A program made the position numbers and the translations under genes. From the NCBI GenBank assembly GCA_021785155.1, contig JAJYGE010000263.1, positions 1 to 7,745 on the forward strand: a DNA stretch of 7,745 nt. Direction: 5' to 3'. This stretch comes from Planctomycetota bacterium. Its GTDB lineage: Bacteria > Planctomycetota > Phycisphaerae > WQYP01. Shown here piece by piece: positions 1 through 6,155 of the stretch (within the stretch, counting starts at the first letter, position 1; the number at the start of each line of letters is the position of its first letter). The notes beneath the pieces are model-generated. The model did no database searches, was not told the DNA's origin, and was given only the letters and a program-made list of their open reading frames with translations.

Positions 1-8
1 CGCAAGAG

Positions 9-46
9 CCACTTTTCATCAAATACTGTACCACTTTTTATCATTT
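9..46. repeat. Left copy of a paired CCACTTTTCATC repeat
   Basis: CCACTTTTCATCAAA at 9-23 is followed after ACTGTA by a second, diverged unit (CCACTTTTTATCATT, 31-45), so units start 22 bp apart. The same two-unit module, with GCTGTA between units, is present at 7372-7407 in the same orientation. The two modules bracket all four genes. Arrays of ~20-bp repeats with a TGTACCA-like start are typical of ends of IS21-family insertion sequences, but no istA/istB gene is visible, so that assignment is inference. Confidence 0.75.
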
Positions 47-120
47 CGATTGGACCTGCCCGCAACTCCGACCGCGTGGCGCATCGGCCTTGCCGAGGCT
101 TTTCGGGATACGTGACCTCA

Positions 121-1296
121 TCACGTTCGCTGCGCCCGAAAGATTCCCGGAGTCTGCCCACGGTACCTTTTGAAGAAGCGATTCAAATGGGATTCCGCAC
201 CAAATCCGGCCAGCTCGGCAATGCGCGTCAATGGATAACGCGTATTGAGCAGGAGACGTTCTATACGACCAAGGCGCACACGATTGATTTCCTCGTAGGG
301 TGAAAACCCGACGACCGACACAAACCGACGCTCCAATGTACACCGTGAGACCAGCACGTTTTCATTAGCCAGATGATCCAGTACCTTCTCAACGGTCAGT
401 CGGTTACCGGTATACTCACGGATGTACCGCAAGGCCTTGCCCACCACCGGGTCCGCCACGGCAATCATATCTGTGGAGGTGCGGGTAACGACTCCCGCCG
501 GCGGCACGAGCTGTGACATTACAGGCCGCTTCACACCGGCAATGATGTTATCCAGCATTTCCGCCGCCTCGAAGCCGATCCGGTCCGCGGCCGGGTCTAC
601 GCTGGTCATTGCCGGCACCGCCAATTCACAGAGCACTTCGTCATTATCCACCCCCACGAGCACAATTTTATCGGGGACGGGAATTCCGGCGTGTTGGCAG
701 CCGGCCAACACAAGTCGGCCACAAATATCGTTGCACGTCATGATCCCAACCGGTTTGGGAAGACCTTTCAACCAAGGCAGCAGATTGGCATAGTCCAGAC
801 TCGACCTCCAACCCGGCGCACGCCTGGCCCCGACATCTCTTCGGCTTTTACCCATAAACATCGGAACATCAAAACCTTTTGGGGCCATATACTTTTGAAA
901 GGCCTCGGCGCGTCGTTCGGAAGCCTGCTGAGATTCAAAACCACAATAGGCGAAGGTATGCAGGCCGCACTGGATCAGATGATCCGCGGCAAGTTGCGCA
1001 ATTGCCGCATGATCGCTGTGAATATTGGCGATACCCTGCGGCGGTTCCAGGCTTCCCAAATCAACAATCGGCACGCGCAAGCGCCGGAGTGCCGCGAATT
1101 GGCGCGGATTTCTGATGCGGCACAGTACGCCTTGAAATTTGCCGCGCGCCAGCCAGCGTGGAAGTGACTCTTCTTCCATCCATGGCTCATATTCCACGGC
1201 CCAGTCCGGATGGGTGTGAGCAAAGCGCGAGATTCCGCGCAACAAGCCGCTGCCGTAACTTCCGATAGCGTCAATGACCAGCGCTATATTTATCAT
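121..1296 (-). CDS. XylR-type transcriptional regulator (LacI-like sensor plus AraC HTH)
   Basis: Predicted cytoplasmic DNA-binding regulator of 391 residues, almost the length of E. coli XylR (392) and with the same architecture. Residues about 1-275 look like a LacI/periplasmic-binding-protein sugar sensor: INIALVID at the N-terminus, an RGISRFA segment near 20-26, and the characteristic GVDNDE at 215-220. Residues about 300-385 form an AraC-type double helix-turn-helix, with SRCTLERRF in the first HTH (317-325) and LTRIAELAGF..ESHLNRFFKR in the second (356-377). The ATG start is supported by TTAGGA eight bases upstream. It is the last of four co-directional genes, 367 bp beyond the transporter, and has its own candidate promoter. 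By analogy with XylR it should activate sugar-use genes on binding xylose or a related sugar; the actual ligand cannot be read. A four-residue stretch (ANEN, 310-313) appears inserted just before the first recognition region compared with the motif I expect. No terminator is obvious after the stop. Confidence 0.9.
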   Translation of the reverse strand: MINIALVIDAIGSYGSGLLRGISRFAHTHPDWAVEYEPWMEEESLPRWLARGKFQGVLCRIRNPRQFAALRRLRVPIVDLGSLEPPQGIANIHSDHAAIAQLAADHLIQCGLHTFAYCGFESQQASERRAEAFQKYMAPKGFDVPMFMGKSRRDVGARRAPGWRSSLDYANLLPWLKGLPKPVGIMTCNDICGRLVLAGCQHAGIPVPDKIVLVGVDNDEVLCELAVPAMTSVDPAADRIGFEAAEMLDNIIAGVKRPVMSQLVPPAGVVTRTSTDMIAVADPVVGKALRYIREYTGNRLTVEKVLDHLANENVLVSRCTLERRFVSVVGFSPYEEINRVRLGRIERLLLNTRYPLTRIAELAGFGAESHLNRFFKRYRGQTPGIFRAQRT

Positions 1297-1304
1297 GCGT
1301 TATA

Positions 1305-1310
1305 TCCTAA
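1305..1310 (-). promoter_or_regulatory. Ribosome binding site of the regulator
   Basis: TTAGGA on the minus strand lies eight bases before the ATG at 1296 and supports that start. Confidence 0.6.
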
Positions 1311-1324
1311 ATCGGACAATCGTT

Positions 1325-1353
1325 AGCATAAACCCGCATCCCAATTAAAACAA
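1325..1353 (-). promoter_or_regulatory. Candidate sigma70-type promoter for the regulator
   Basis: On the minus strand TTGTTT (1348-1353) and TATGCT (1325-1330) are separated by exactly 17 bases and lie about 30 bases before the regulator ATG. The -10 box matches 4 of 6 consensus bases and the -35 box 3 of 6. Spacing and position are good, but the boxes are weak and the phylum's promoter consensus is not well known to me. Confidence 0.35.
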
Positions 1354-1452
1354 ATTCAGTACATCATTGTAATCTGGTCGGGGCCTGTGACAGTTTCCGT
1401 GGCTCGTTAAGCGGCAAGCGAAAAAAAGGGGCGAGCACTTGGCAACAGTTGA

Positions 1453-1489
1453 CCAACCACCGTCCCGGCGCGCCGTGGACGGTGGTTGG
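1453..1489. repeat. Perfect 13-bp inverted repeat (strong hairpin)
   Basis: CCAACCACCGTCC (1453-1465) is the exact reverse complement of GGACGGTGGTTGG (1477-1489). The 11-base loop contains a self-complementary CGGCGCGCCG. No T-run follows closely on either strand, so it is not a classic intrinsic terminator; it could be a transcript-end stabiliser or part of a REP-like element. Its right arm overlaps the start of the repeated element at 1481. Confidence 0.8.
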
Positions 1490-1532
1490 CTGGCTGATGA
1501 AAATAGCGTTCCGCATAAAGTGTCACGCACCC
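1481..1532. repeat. Copy 1 of a ~52-bp intergenic repeat
   Basis: This stretch begins GGTGGTTGGCT and ends AGTGTCACGCACCC. It aligns with 3200-3252 at about 41 of 52 positions with two or so single-base gaps; the last 22 aligned positions differ at only three. Copy 1 lies downstream of the transporter gene and copy 2 downstream of the GH3 gene, both in the same orientation. Function unknown; a REP- or MITE-like element is my best guess. Confidence 0.7.
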
Positions 1533-1535
1533 GCT

Positions 1536-1565
1536 GATCGCCGCTGGCCGGGAGCCGCGGCGATC
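1536..1565. repeat. Perfect 9-bp inverted repeat (hairpin)
   Basis: GATCGCCGC (1536-1544) pairs exactly with GCGGCGATC (1557-1565). The 12-base interior, TGGCCGGGAGCC, can add a further GGC/GCC stem after one bulged base. It lies about 100 bp past the transporter stop and has no adjacent T-run, so a Rho-independent terminator is not supported. Confidence 0.75.
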
Positions 1566-1663
1566 TGTCGGCCTGTCGCACCGATGCCGCTAATAAGCCC
1601 GAATTATCAGGCATATTTTGCCGTTGTGTTCCGGCCACACCAGCACCACGACAGAAATTCGCT

Positions 1664-2974
1664 TTACACTGTCGAGACCGCAACATCATGCGCTGCCCGC
1701 CAACGTGGATTGATAAGGTGAATGACCAGGAGGGTTGCCAGATACGCCAAACTGGGGATAGCGAACAGAAGGGCATAGCTGTTATGTGTTACGTGCAAAA
1801 TCCACCCCACCGCCAGCGCGGAAAAGGTGCTAAGTCCGGACCCCACCAGGCCTCCCAGCCCAACCAGCGAGCCGATGACTTTTCCCGGCATTGTATCGCA
1901 TGCCATGGCGTAAATATTGGATGAAAATCCCTGGTGGCCGCCCGTCGCCATACCCAAAAGCAGGGAGGCCAGCCAGACATTGTCACAGCGGGCGGCGATA
2001 AACACCGGCAGCACAAACAATGCACAAACCAGCATCGCCGTCTTTCGCGCGGCATTGGCGCTCCATCCGCCCGCCAGCAGCCAGGAAGACAGCCACCCTC
2101 CGAAAACACTGCCGGCATCCGCCATGCCGTAGATAATCAGCACAGGCAGCACCATGCTCTTGATGTTGAGATGGTGTTGTTCATTGAAAAAATTGGGAAT
2201 CCACGCCAGATAAAACCACCAGATCGGCCCGGTCATTGCGACGGCAATGATATACGCCCACGACTGCCTATAATTCAGCAGTGACAGCCAACGGATATGA
2301 GCCGTCGGCGGCATATTATTGTTGTCGATGTAATCCCGTTCGGCCTGCGATACCCGCGGATCGACCGAAGGATCACGGTATTGAAAGTACCACCAGATCA
2401 CCCAGAACAATCCCAGTATTCCGGCCGCGACAAAAGCCCCGCGCCAGCCAAACCATGGAATACTCAGTGTCACAAGAATCGGAGCCAGGATGACACCGGC
2501 ACTGGTTGCTCCGTTAACGATTCCAATCACAATAGCCCGTTCTTTTTTCGGGAACCACTGCCCGACCGCCTTAATGGCACCGGGAAATGTCGCCGCCTGC
2601 GCCAAGCCCAGTAAAGCGTTGGCGATGATAAAGCCCGTGACACTGTCCGCCAGCGCCATGCCCGCCTCCGCAACGCTGAAGATCACAACCGTGATCAGAA
2701 ATCCGCGGCGTATACCCACTTTATCCATAAACCAGCCGCACAGTGCGTAGCCCAGCGCAAAGGTCGCGGAAAAAGCGGCCACGATCTGGCCATAGCCGAT
2801 ATCGCCGATGTGCAGTTGGACATGCAGCGTGGGTTGAAGGTCCGAAAGGACAAAGCGGTCTATGTAATTGAACGCCACGATGATAAACAGCGCAGCGCAA
2901 ATTACCCAGCGGTAGCCGCGCAGACGGAAACGCCGATGATCAATTGTTTCTACCGCTTGTGCCGAATCCGTCAT
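1664..2974 (-). CDS. MFS transporter, hexuronate/anion:cation symporter (ExuT-like)
   Basis: Inner-membrane secondary carrier of the major facilitator superfamily, 436 residues, with about 12 hydrophobic segments in two halves and a cytoplasmic linker near 200-235 (RDPSVDPRVSQAERDYI begins at 200). Family signs: NYIDR in the first membrane segment (36-40), the loop 2-3 motif DKVGIRRG (84-91), FPGAIKAVGQWFPKKERA (130-147), which is very typical of the ExuT/glucarate/sialate anion:cation symporter group, and HQGFSSNIYA (347-356) in the second half. The group generally imports acidic sugars with protons, so glucuronate, galacturonate or an acidic oligosaccharide is plausible next to a xylosidase; a neutral sugar is not excluded. 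The ATG at 2974 is chosen because AAGGAG lies just upstream; a TTG eight codons earlier is in frame but has no comparable site and would place that AAGGAG inside the gene. It lies 308 bp beyond the GH3 gene. Confidence 0.9.
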   Translation of the reverse strand: MTDSAQAVETIDHRRFRLRGYRWVICAALFIIVAFNYIDRFVLSDLQPTLHVQLHIGDIGYGQIVAAFSATFALGYALCGWFMDKVGIRRGFLITVVIFSVAEAGMALADSVTGFIIANALLGLAQAATFPGAIKAVGQWFPKKERAIVIGIVNGATSAGVILAPILVTLSIPWFGWRGAFVAAGILGLFWVIWWYFQYRDPSVDPRVSQAERDYIDNNNMPPTAHIRWLSLLNYRQSWAYIIAVAMTGPIWWFYLAWIPNFFNEQHHLNIKSMVLPVLIIYGMADAGSVFGGWLSSWLLAGGWSANAARKTAMLVCALFVLPVFIAARCDNVWLASLLLGMATGGHQGFSSNIYAMACDTMPGKVIGSLVGLGGLVGSGLSTFSALAVGWILHVTHNSYALLFAIPSLAYLATLLVIHLINPRWRAAHDVAVSTV

Positions 2975-2984
2975 CGTATCAGTT

Positions 2985-2990
2985 CTCCTT
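2985..2990 (-). promoter_or_regulatory. Ribosome binding site deciding the transporter start
   Basis: AAGGAG on the minus strand lies ten bases before the ATG at 2974. It favours that ATG over the upstream in-frame TTG at 2998. Confidence 0.6.
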
Positions 2991-3133
2991 GCCACCAAAC
3001 CATAAGCATATCCGCGAACCGTCGGCCGTATATCGCCGAAGAAACGCTTTAGTTCCAGCGCACCAGGTATCTGCGAGCTGCTTTTTTAACGTGGCAGCCA
3101 TACAGAGCATTCCCTTCTAACAGCCGCTGATAA

Positions 3134-3251
3134 GGGTGCGTGAGACATTGCGCCGTTAGGTCAGGTACGATACACACTATAGAGCGGCGGCCCCTTTCCG
3201 GTGGTTAGCTTGCGCGATGGAAATATGCCCCGCGTACAGTGTCACGCGCCC
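3134..3251. repeat. MITE-like element bounded by imperfect inverted repeats
   Basis: GGGTGCGTGAGACA at 3134-3147 faces an inverted partner ending at 3251: the reverse complement of the right arm reads GGGCGCGTGACACT, matching 11 of 14 positions. The 118-bp interval has no coding capacity. A third copy of the 14-base core is present at 1519-1532 (12 of 14 positions against the left arm, in reverse complement). Size and layout fit a small non-autonomous repeat, but only one two-ended copy is visible. Confidence 0.4.
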
Positions 3252-3252
3252 C
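3200..3252. repeat. Copy 2 of the ~52-bp intergenic repeat
   Basis: Begins GGTGGTTAGCT and ends AGTGTCACGCGCCCC; about 79% identical to 1481-1532 and in the same orientation. It starts about 30 bp past the GH3 stop codon on the transcribed side. It lacks the perfect 13-bp hairpin that accompanies copy 1. Confidence 0.7.
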
Positions 3253-3277
3253 GTCGGCGGTGCGTCAGACGATATTT

Positions 3278-3304
3278 AAAAACTATGAAACCGCACAAGC
3301 GGTT
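3278..3304 (-). terminator. Weak possible terminator overlapping the GH3 stop
   Basis: On the minus strand AACCGC and GCGGTT (3299-3304 and 3289-3294) form a 6-bp stem with a four-base loop, followed after TCATAG by TTTTT (3278-3282). The stem lies inside the last codons of the GH3 gene. The six-base gap before the T-run and the short stem make it a weak candidate. Confidence 0.25.
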
Positions 3305-6063
3305 GTACACAATGTTTTTGGACCGCCGAACGTCATGTCGTTGTCCGGCCGCAGATCAATTTCACCCCGCAGGTGAATATCCGCGGATGAACTGCCGATT
3401 AGCAGCTTCAACACACCCTCTTGCAGGACAAACCTCCGTCGGCCTTCATGCCAATACCATAGTGCCTGAGTATTGTATGGTAATTCAAAAGTAATGGTTC
3501 GTGATTCACCCGGGTTAAGTTCCACGCGCTTGAAGCCCACCAATTCTTTAATGGGACGCTTCACCGGCGACGGGGGTGCCGCAACATAAAGTTGTGCCAC
3601 TTCCGCCCCGGCGCGTGAGCCGGTATTGGTCACTTTACAGGAGATCTTGACGGTATGGCCGGATGACAGTTCAGTGGATCCGACATGCAGATCACGGAAT
3701 TGGAAAGTGCTGTAGCTTAGGCCATACCCGAAAGGATACAGAGCTTCACCTTCAAAATACATGTAGGTGCGGCCCGAAACCTGTCCCGATTTCGACGGTT
3801 GTTTTTGGCTGTTCGGGATAATGTCGTAGTTGTGAAACGGAGGTAATTGATCCACGGATTTATACCACGTACAGCAGGTCTTGCCGCCGGGGTTATAATG
3901 GCCAAAAAGCACATCCGCGATGGCCGTTCCCTGAGCCTGCCCGGCGAAAATTGCGGCCACAATCGCCGGGAGATTGTCCTGCTCCCAGTTCACCGCCACG
4001 GTGTTGTTGCTGTTGAGTACCAGGACGGTTTTCGGATTGGCCTGATAGCACGCTTTGATAAGTTCATGCTGCACGCCGGGCAGATCCGTATTCTTCCGGT
4101 CATGGGCTTCACGGTCCACGGTCTGATCCACACCGCAGACCATAATCACCACATCGGCTCGGCGCGCCGCCTCCACCGCCGTGGCGAACAACGCTTCATC
4201 CTTCGGACCCGCCACGCTGCAGCCCGGATGGTAGACAACCACCGGATGGCCCGGGCGAGCCTGCGCCGGGTGTGCGGAGGCCACCGGTTGCAGTTGGAAC
4301 CACTCCACATTGCATAATCCTCTGCCGGGGCCGGCACTTTTGCCGCTGAATTTGAAGAACACATTGTGCTTGCCGGTCACGCCGCTGATCGGGGCTGATA
4401 CCGTCGCCCATTGCTGCCAGCCGCCGGTGTGCGGCACATGCAACGTGGCGATTTCCGGGCCATCAAGACGATCAATGCAAACCCGCACCATCGCCCTGGC
4501 ACCAATACTGGCCATGCGAATGGCGAGGCGCGTTTTGCCCGTAAAATCCTGCGGCTCATATTCCACCCAGGAACCATCATCAATCCCCCAGATGTTCCTT
4601 CCGCCTTCGCTTGAAGTTTGCGTCTTAATGCCGACCTTCACGCTCTTGAGTTCATCAGGCCAGATCTGTCCATTATGATCATGCACCGTAACCCCCAAGG
4701 CGGCGGCAATGCCCTTATACGGCGAAATACGCACGGATGGACGACCGCTGTAGCCGCCAAGATGGAATCCCGCCGTCGGGCCGATCACGGCGACATTTAA
4801 TAATTTAGATTTGTCCAGCGGCAAAAACTGCTGTTGATTTTTCAGCAGAACAATGGACTGCCGGGCGGCGTCCAGTGCCAGAGCCTGATGGGCCGGGGAA
4901 TCCACCACGTCAAAGCTAATGCGATTGTAAGGAACACTTTCCGGCGGATCCATTTCACCCAGGAGAATACGCACCGTTAAGAGCCGTGTGATGGACAGAT
5001 CAATGTCCGCCTCACTGACGAGCCCCAAAGCCACCGCTTTGGGCAAACTATTCGTCAGGTCATGGTTTCGACCGGTATAGCGGATCAGGTCACAGCCGGC
5101 CTGAATGCCCAACGCTGCGGCCTGGGGTTTGGTTGGAACATAATGGTGCGGATCATAAATATCGTAGACCGCGGGATTATCCGACGTTACATAGCCGCGA
5201 AATCCCCACCGCTTCCGCAGCAAGTCAGTCAGCAGGAAGCGGTCGCCGCAACATGGGATGCCGTTAATCGCGTTATACGCTCCCATGAAGGTAAAAACGT
5301 CACCTTCCAGCACACAGGCCTGATAAGCGCGGGTGTAATACTCCCAGAAACTCCGCGCATCGACGGATGCGGACACCCACTGCCGGTCATCATCGGTATT
5401 GTTGCATATAAAATGTTTAGCGCAAGCCGTGGTCTTGAGATAAGTCGGGTCATTACCCTGCATGCCGCGCACCACCTGCACCGCCCATGTTCCAGCCAGG
5501 CAGGGGTCTTCGCCCGGAGCTTCTTCACAGCGTCCCCAACGCGGATCACGGTGCAGATTCAATGTTTGTGGAGAATAATAGGAAAGGCCCCACTTTTCTT
5601 TCTTGTGGTAGGCTCGAGCCTCATCCGATACTGCGGAATATACCTTCAGTGCCAGATCCGGGTTCCAGGAACAGGCCATGGCCAGCGGCTGCGGGAACGA
5701 CGTTGCCACAAACGGATCAACTAATCCATGCAACCCTTCATCCGATGCATAGTTATATGACGGCAAGCCCAGCCGAGGAATGGCCGGTACCCCATTATGA
5801 CCATTGCATGGCCCTTGGGACCCGGGGTTATTTACCTGTAGGCATTTCTCCGCCAGCGTCATGCGCGCTACATACGCCGCCGCACGTTTCCAAGCCCGGC
5901 TGTATGCCGCATCGGAAATGCCGACGCGTTCCGATTGCATCCCCATCGGCGATGATTCCGTTTTGCCAATCAGTCGGCCATCGCCAAATCCAACCGCCAC
6001 CCCCGTGGCTAAAACTCCCCCGACAAATGCCCGTCTTCCGCAAACCAGATTGTCATCACCCAT
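3283..6063 (-). CDS. Exported GH3 beta-xylosidase-type glycoside hydrolase with inserted CBM6
   Basis: Retaining glycosidase of family GH3, 926 residues, longer than the usual 700-800 because of a binding-domain insertion. It should release terminal xylose, arabinose or glucose from oligosaccharides. The N-terminus has a Tat-like signal: GRRAFVGG (9-16) and a weakly hydrophobic stretch to about 27. The GH3 N-domain (about 65-370) has SDEGLHGL (107-114), ATSFPQPLAMA (120-130), RDPRWGR (172-178), the KH pair (216-217), YNAINGIP (263-270) and the predicted nucleophile D295 in YVTSD; these are closest to the xylan 1,4-beta-xylosidase branch. The C-domain starts near 404 (IVLLKN), is broken by CBM6 (about 480-593), resumes at VVVYHPGCS (608) and contains the predicted acid/base E652 in DREAHDR. 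A fibronectin-III-like domain covers about 790-900. The ATG at 6063 follows AAGGA by eight bases; GTG and TTG codons upstream are less likely. It lies 92 bp after the pseudopilin with no strong terminator between, so co-transcription is plausible. Beta-glucosidase is the main alternative activity. Confidence 0.93.
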   Translation of the reverse strand: MGDDNLVCGRRAFVGGVLATGVAVGFGDGRLIGKTESSPMGMQSERVGISDAAYSRAWKRAAAYVARMTLAEKCLQVNNPGSQGPCNGHNGVPAIPRLGLPSYNYASDEGLHGLVDPFVATSFPQPLAMACSWNPDLALKVYSAVSDEARAYHKKEKWGLSYYSPQTLNLHRDPRWGRCEEAPGEDPCLAGTWAVQVVRGMQGNDPTYLKTTACAKHFICNNTDDDRQWVSASVDARSFWEYYTRAYQACVLEGDVFTFMGAYNAINGIPCCGDRFLLTDLLRKRWGFRGYVTSDNPAVYDIYDPHHYVPTKPQAAALGIQAGCDLIRYTGRNHDLTNSLPKAVALGLVSEADIDLSITRLLTVRILLGEMDPPESVPYNRISFDVVDSPAHQALALDAARQSIVLLKNQQQFLPLDKSKLLNVAVIGPTAGFHLGGYSGRPSVRISPYKGIAAALGVTVHDHNGQIWPDELKSVKVGIKTQTSSEGGRNIWGIDDGSWVEYEPQDFTGKTRLAIRMASIGARAMVRVCIDRLDGPEIATLHVPHTGGWQQWATVSAPISGVTGKHNVFFKFSGKSAGPGRGLCNVEWFQLQPVASAHPAQARPGHPVVVYHPGCSVAGPKDEALFATAVEAARRADVVIMVCGVDQTVDREAHDRKNTDLPGVQHELIKACYQANPKTVLVLNSNNTVAVNWEQDNLPAIVAAIFAGQAQGTAIADVLFGHYNPGGKTCCTWYKSVDQLPPFHNYDIIPNSQKQPSKSGQVSGRTYMYFEGEALYPFGYGLSYSTFQFRDLHVGSTELSSGHTVKISCKVTNTGSRAGAEVAQLYVAAPPSPVKRPIKELVGFKRVELNPGESRTITFELPYNTQALWYWHEGRRRFVLQEGVLKLLIGSSSADIHLRGEIDLRPDNDMTFGGPKTLCTTACAVS
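4285..4626 (-). other. CBM6 carbohydrate-binding domain within the GH3 gene
   Basis: Encodes GH3 residues about 480-593. The order of motifs is that of CBM6: GGRNIWGIDDGSWVEY (487-502), VPHTGGWQQWATVSAPISGV (543-562) and CNVEWFQL (584-591). Aromatic residues W492, W499, Y502, W549 and W588, and N585, are in positions where CBM6 domains use aromatics and Asn to hold xylan or beta-glucan. It interrupts the GH3 C-domain between GIAAALG (451-457) and VVVYHPGCS (608-616), a place comparable to the PA14 insertions known in other GH3 enzymes. Confidence 0.85.
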
Positions 6064-6071
6064 TCCATTTT

Positions 6072-6076
6072 TCCTT
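6072..6076 (-). promoter_or_regulatory. Ribosome binding site deciding the GH3 start
   Basis: AAGGA on the minus strand lies eight bases before the ATG at 6063. It would fall inside the gene if the GTG (6084) or TTG (6081) seven and six codons earlier were used. Confidence 0.6.
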
Positions 6077-6155
6077 ATCAACACATTCTAAAGAGAAACA
6101 AGACCATGATATTGACCGGCACATAGCCAAGGATTCTGAGTTCCGCGCCCTGCGG

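Larger units (their letters stand above)
1297..1663. other. 367-bp intergenic region between transporter and regulator
   Basis: No credible gene lies here; open frames crossing it are shadows of the transporter or lack a ribosome site. It holds, from the transporter side towards the regulator, a 9-bp perfect hairpin (1536-1565), the first copy of a ~52-bp repeated element (1481-1532), a 13-bp perfect hairpin (1453-1489), an A7 tract (1421-1427, T7 on the minus strand) and a candidate promoter for the regulator (1325-1353). The T7 tract is 25 bases beyond the nearer hairpin, so a standard intrinsic terminator is not formed. Confidence 0.7.
2975..3282. other. 308-bp intergenic region between GH3 and transporter
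   Basis: No gene is supported here. It contains the second copy of the ~52-bp repeat (3200-3252), an inverted copy of that repeat's GC-rich end (3134-3149), and a weak inverted repeat, GCTGC/GCAGC, around an A/T-rich loop (3077-3098). On the minus strand, two GATAT-containing motifs (GCGATATACG and CGGATATGCT) lie about 22 bases apart just ahead of the transporter; AraC-type proteins bind direct repeats at about this spacing, but the match is too short to call an operator. I found no convincing sigma70 promoter. Confidence 0.6.

Noticed and set aside
9..46. CRISPR repeats
   Set aside because: Only two units per place, spaced by 6-7 bases rather than a spacer of 25-40, and no cas genes.
84..96. 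Small hairpin TCGGC-CTT-GCCGA after the regulator as a terminator
   Set aside because: Only five base pairs and no T-run on the minus strand, where the regulator's transcript would end.
1345..1776. Minus-strand open frame of 143 codons spanning the transporter end and the gap
   Set aside because: Overlaps the transporter in another frame, has low-complexity composition with many Arg/Ser/Cys, and covers the hairpins and repeat.
6082..6084. Upstream GTG start for the GH3 gene
   Set aside because: The AAGGA site lies between it and the ATG at 6063, and the ATG start gives the expected short n-region before the RR pair.
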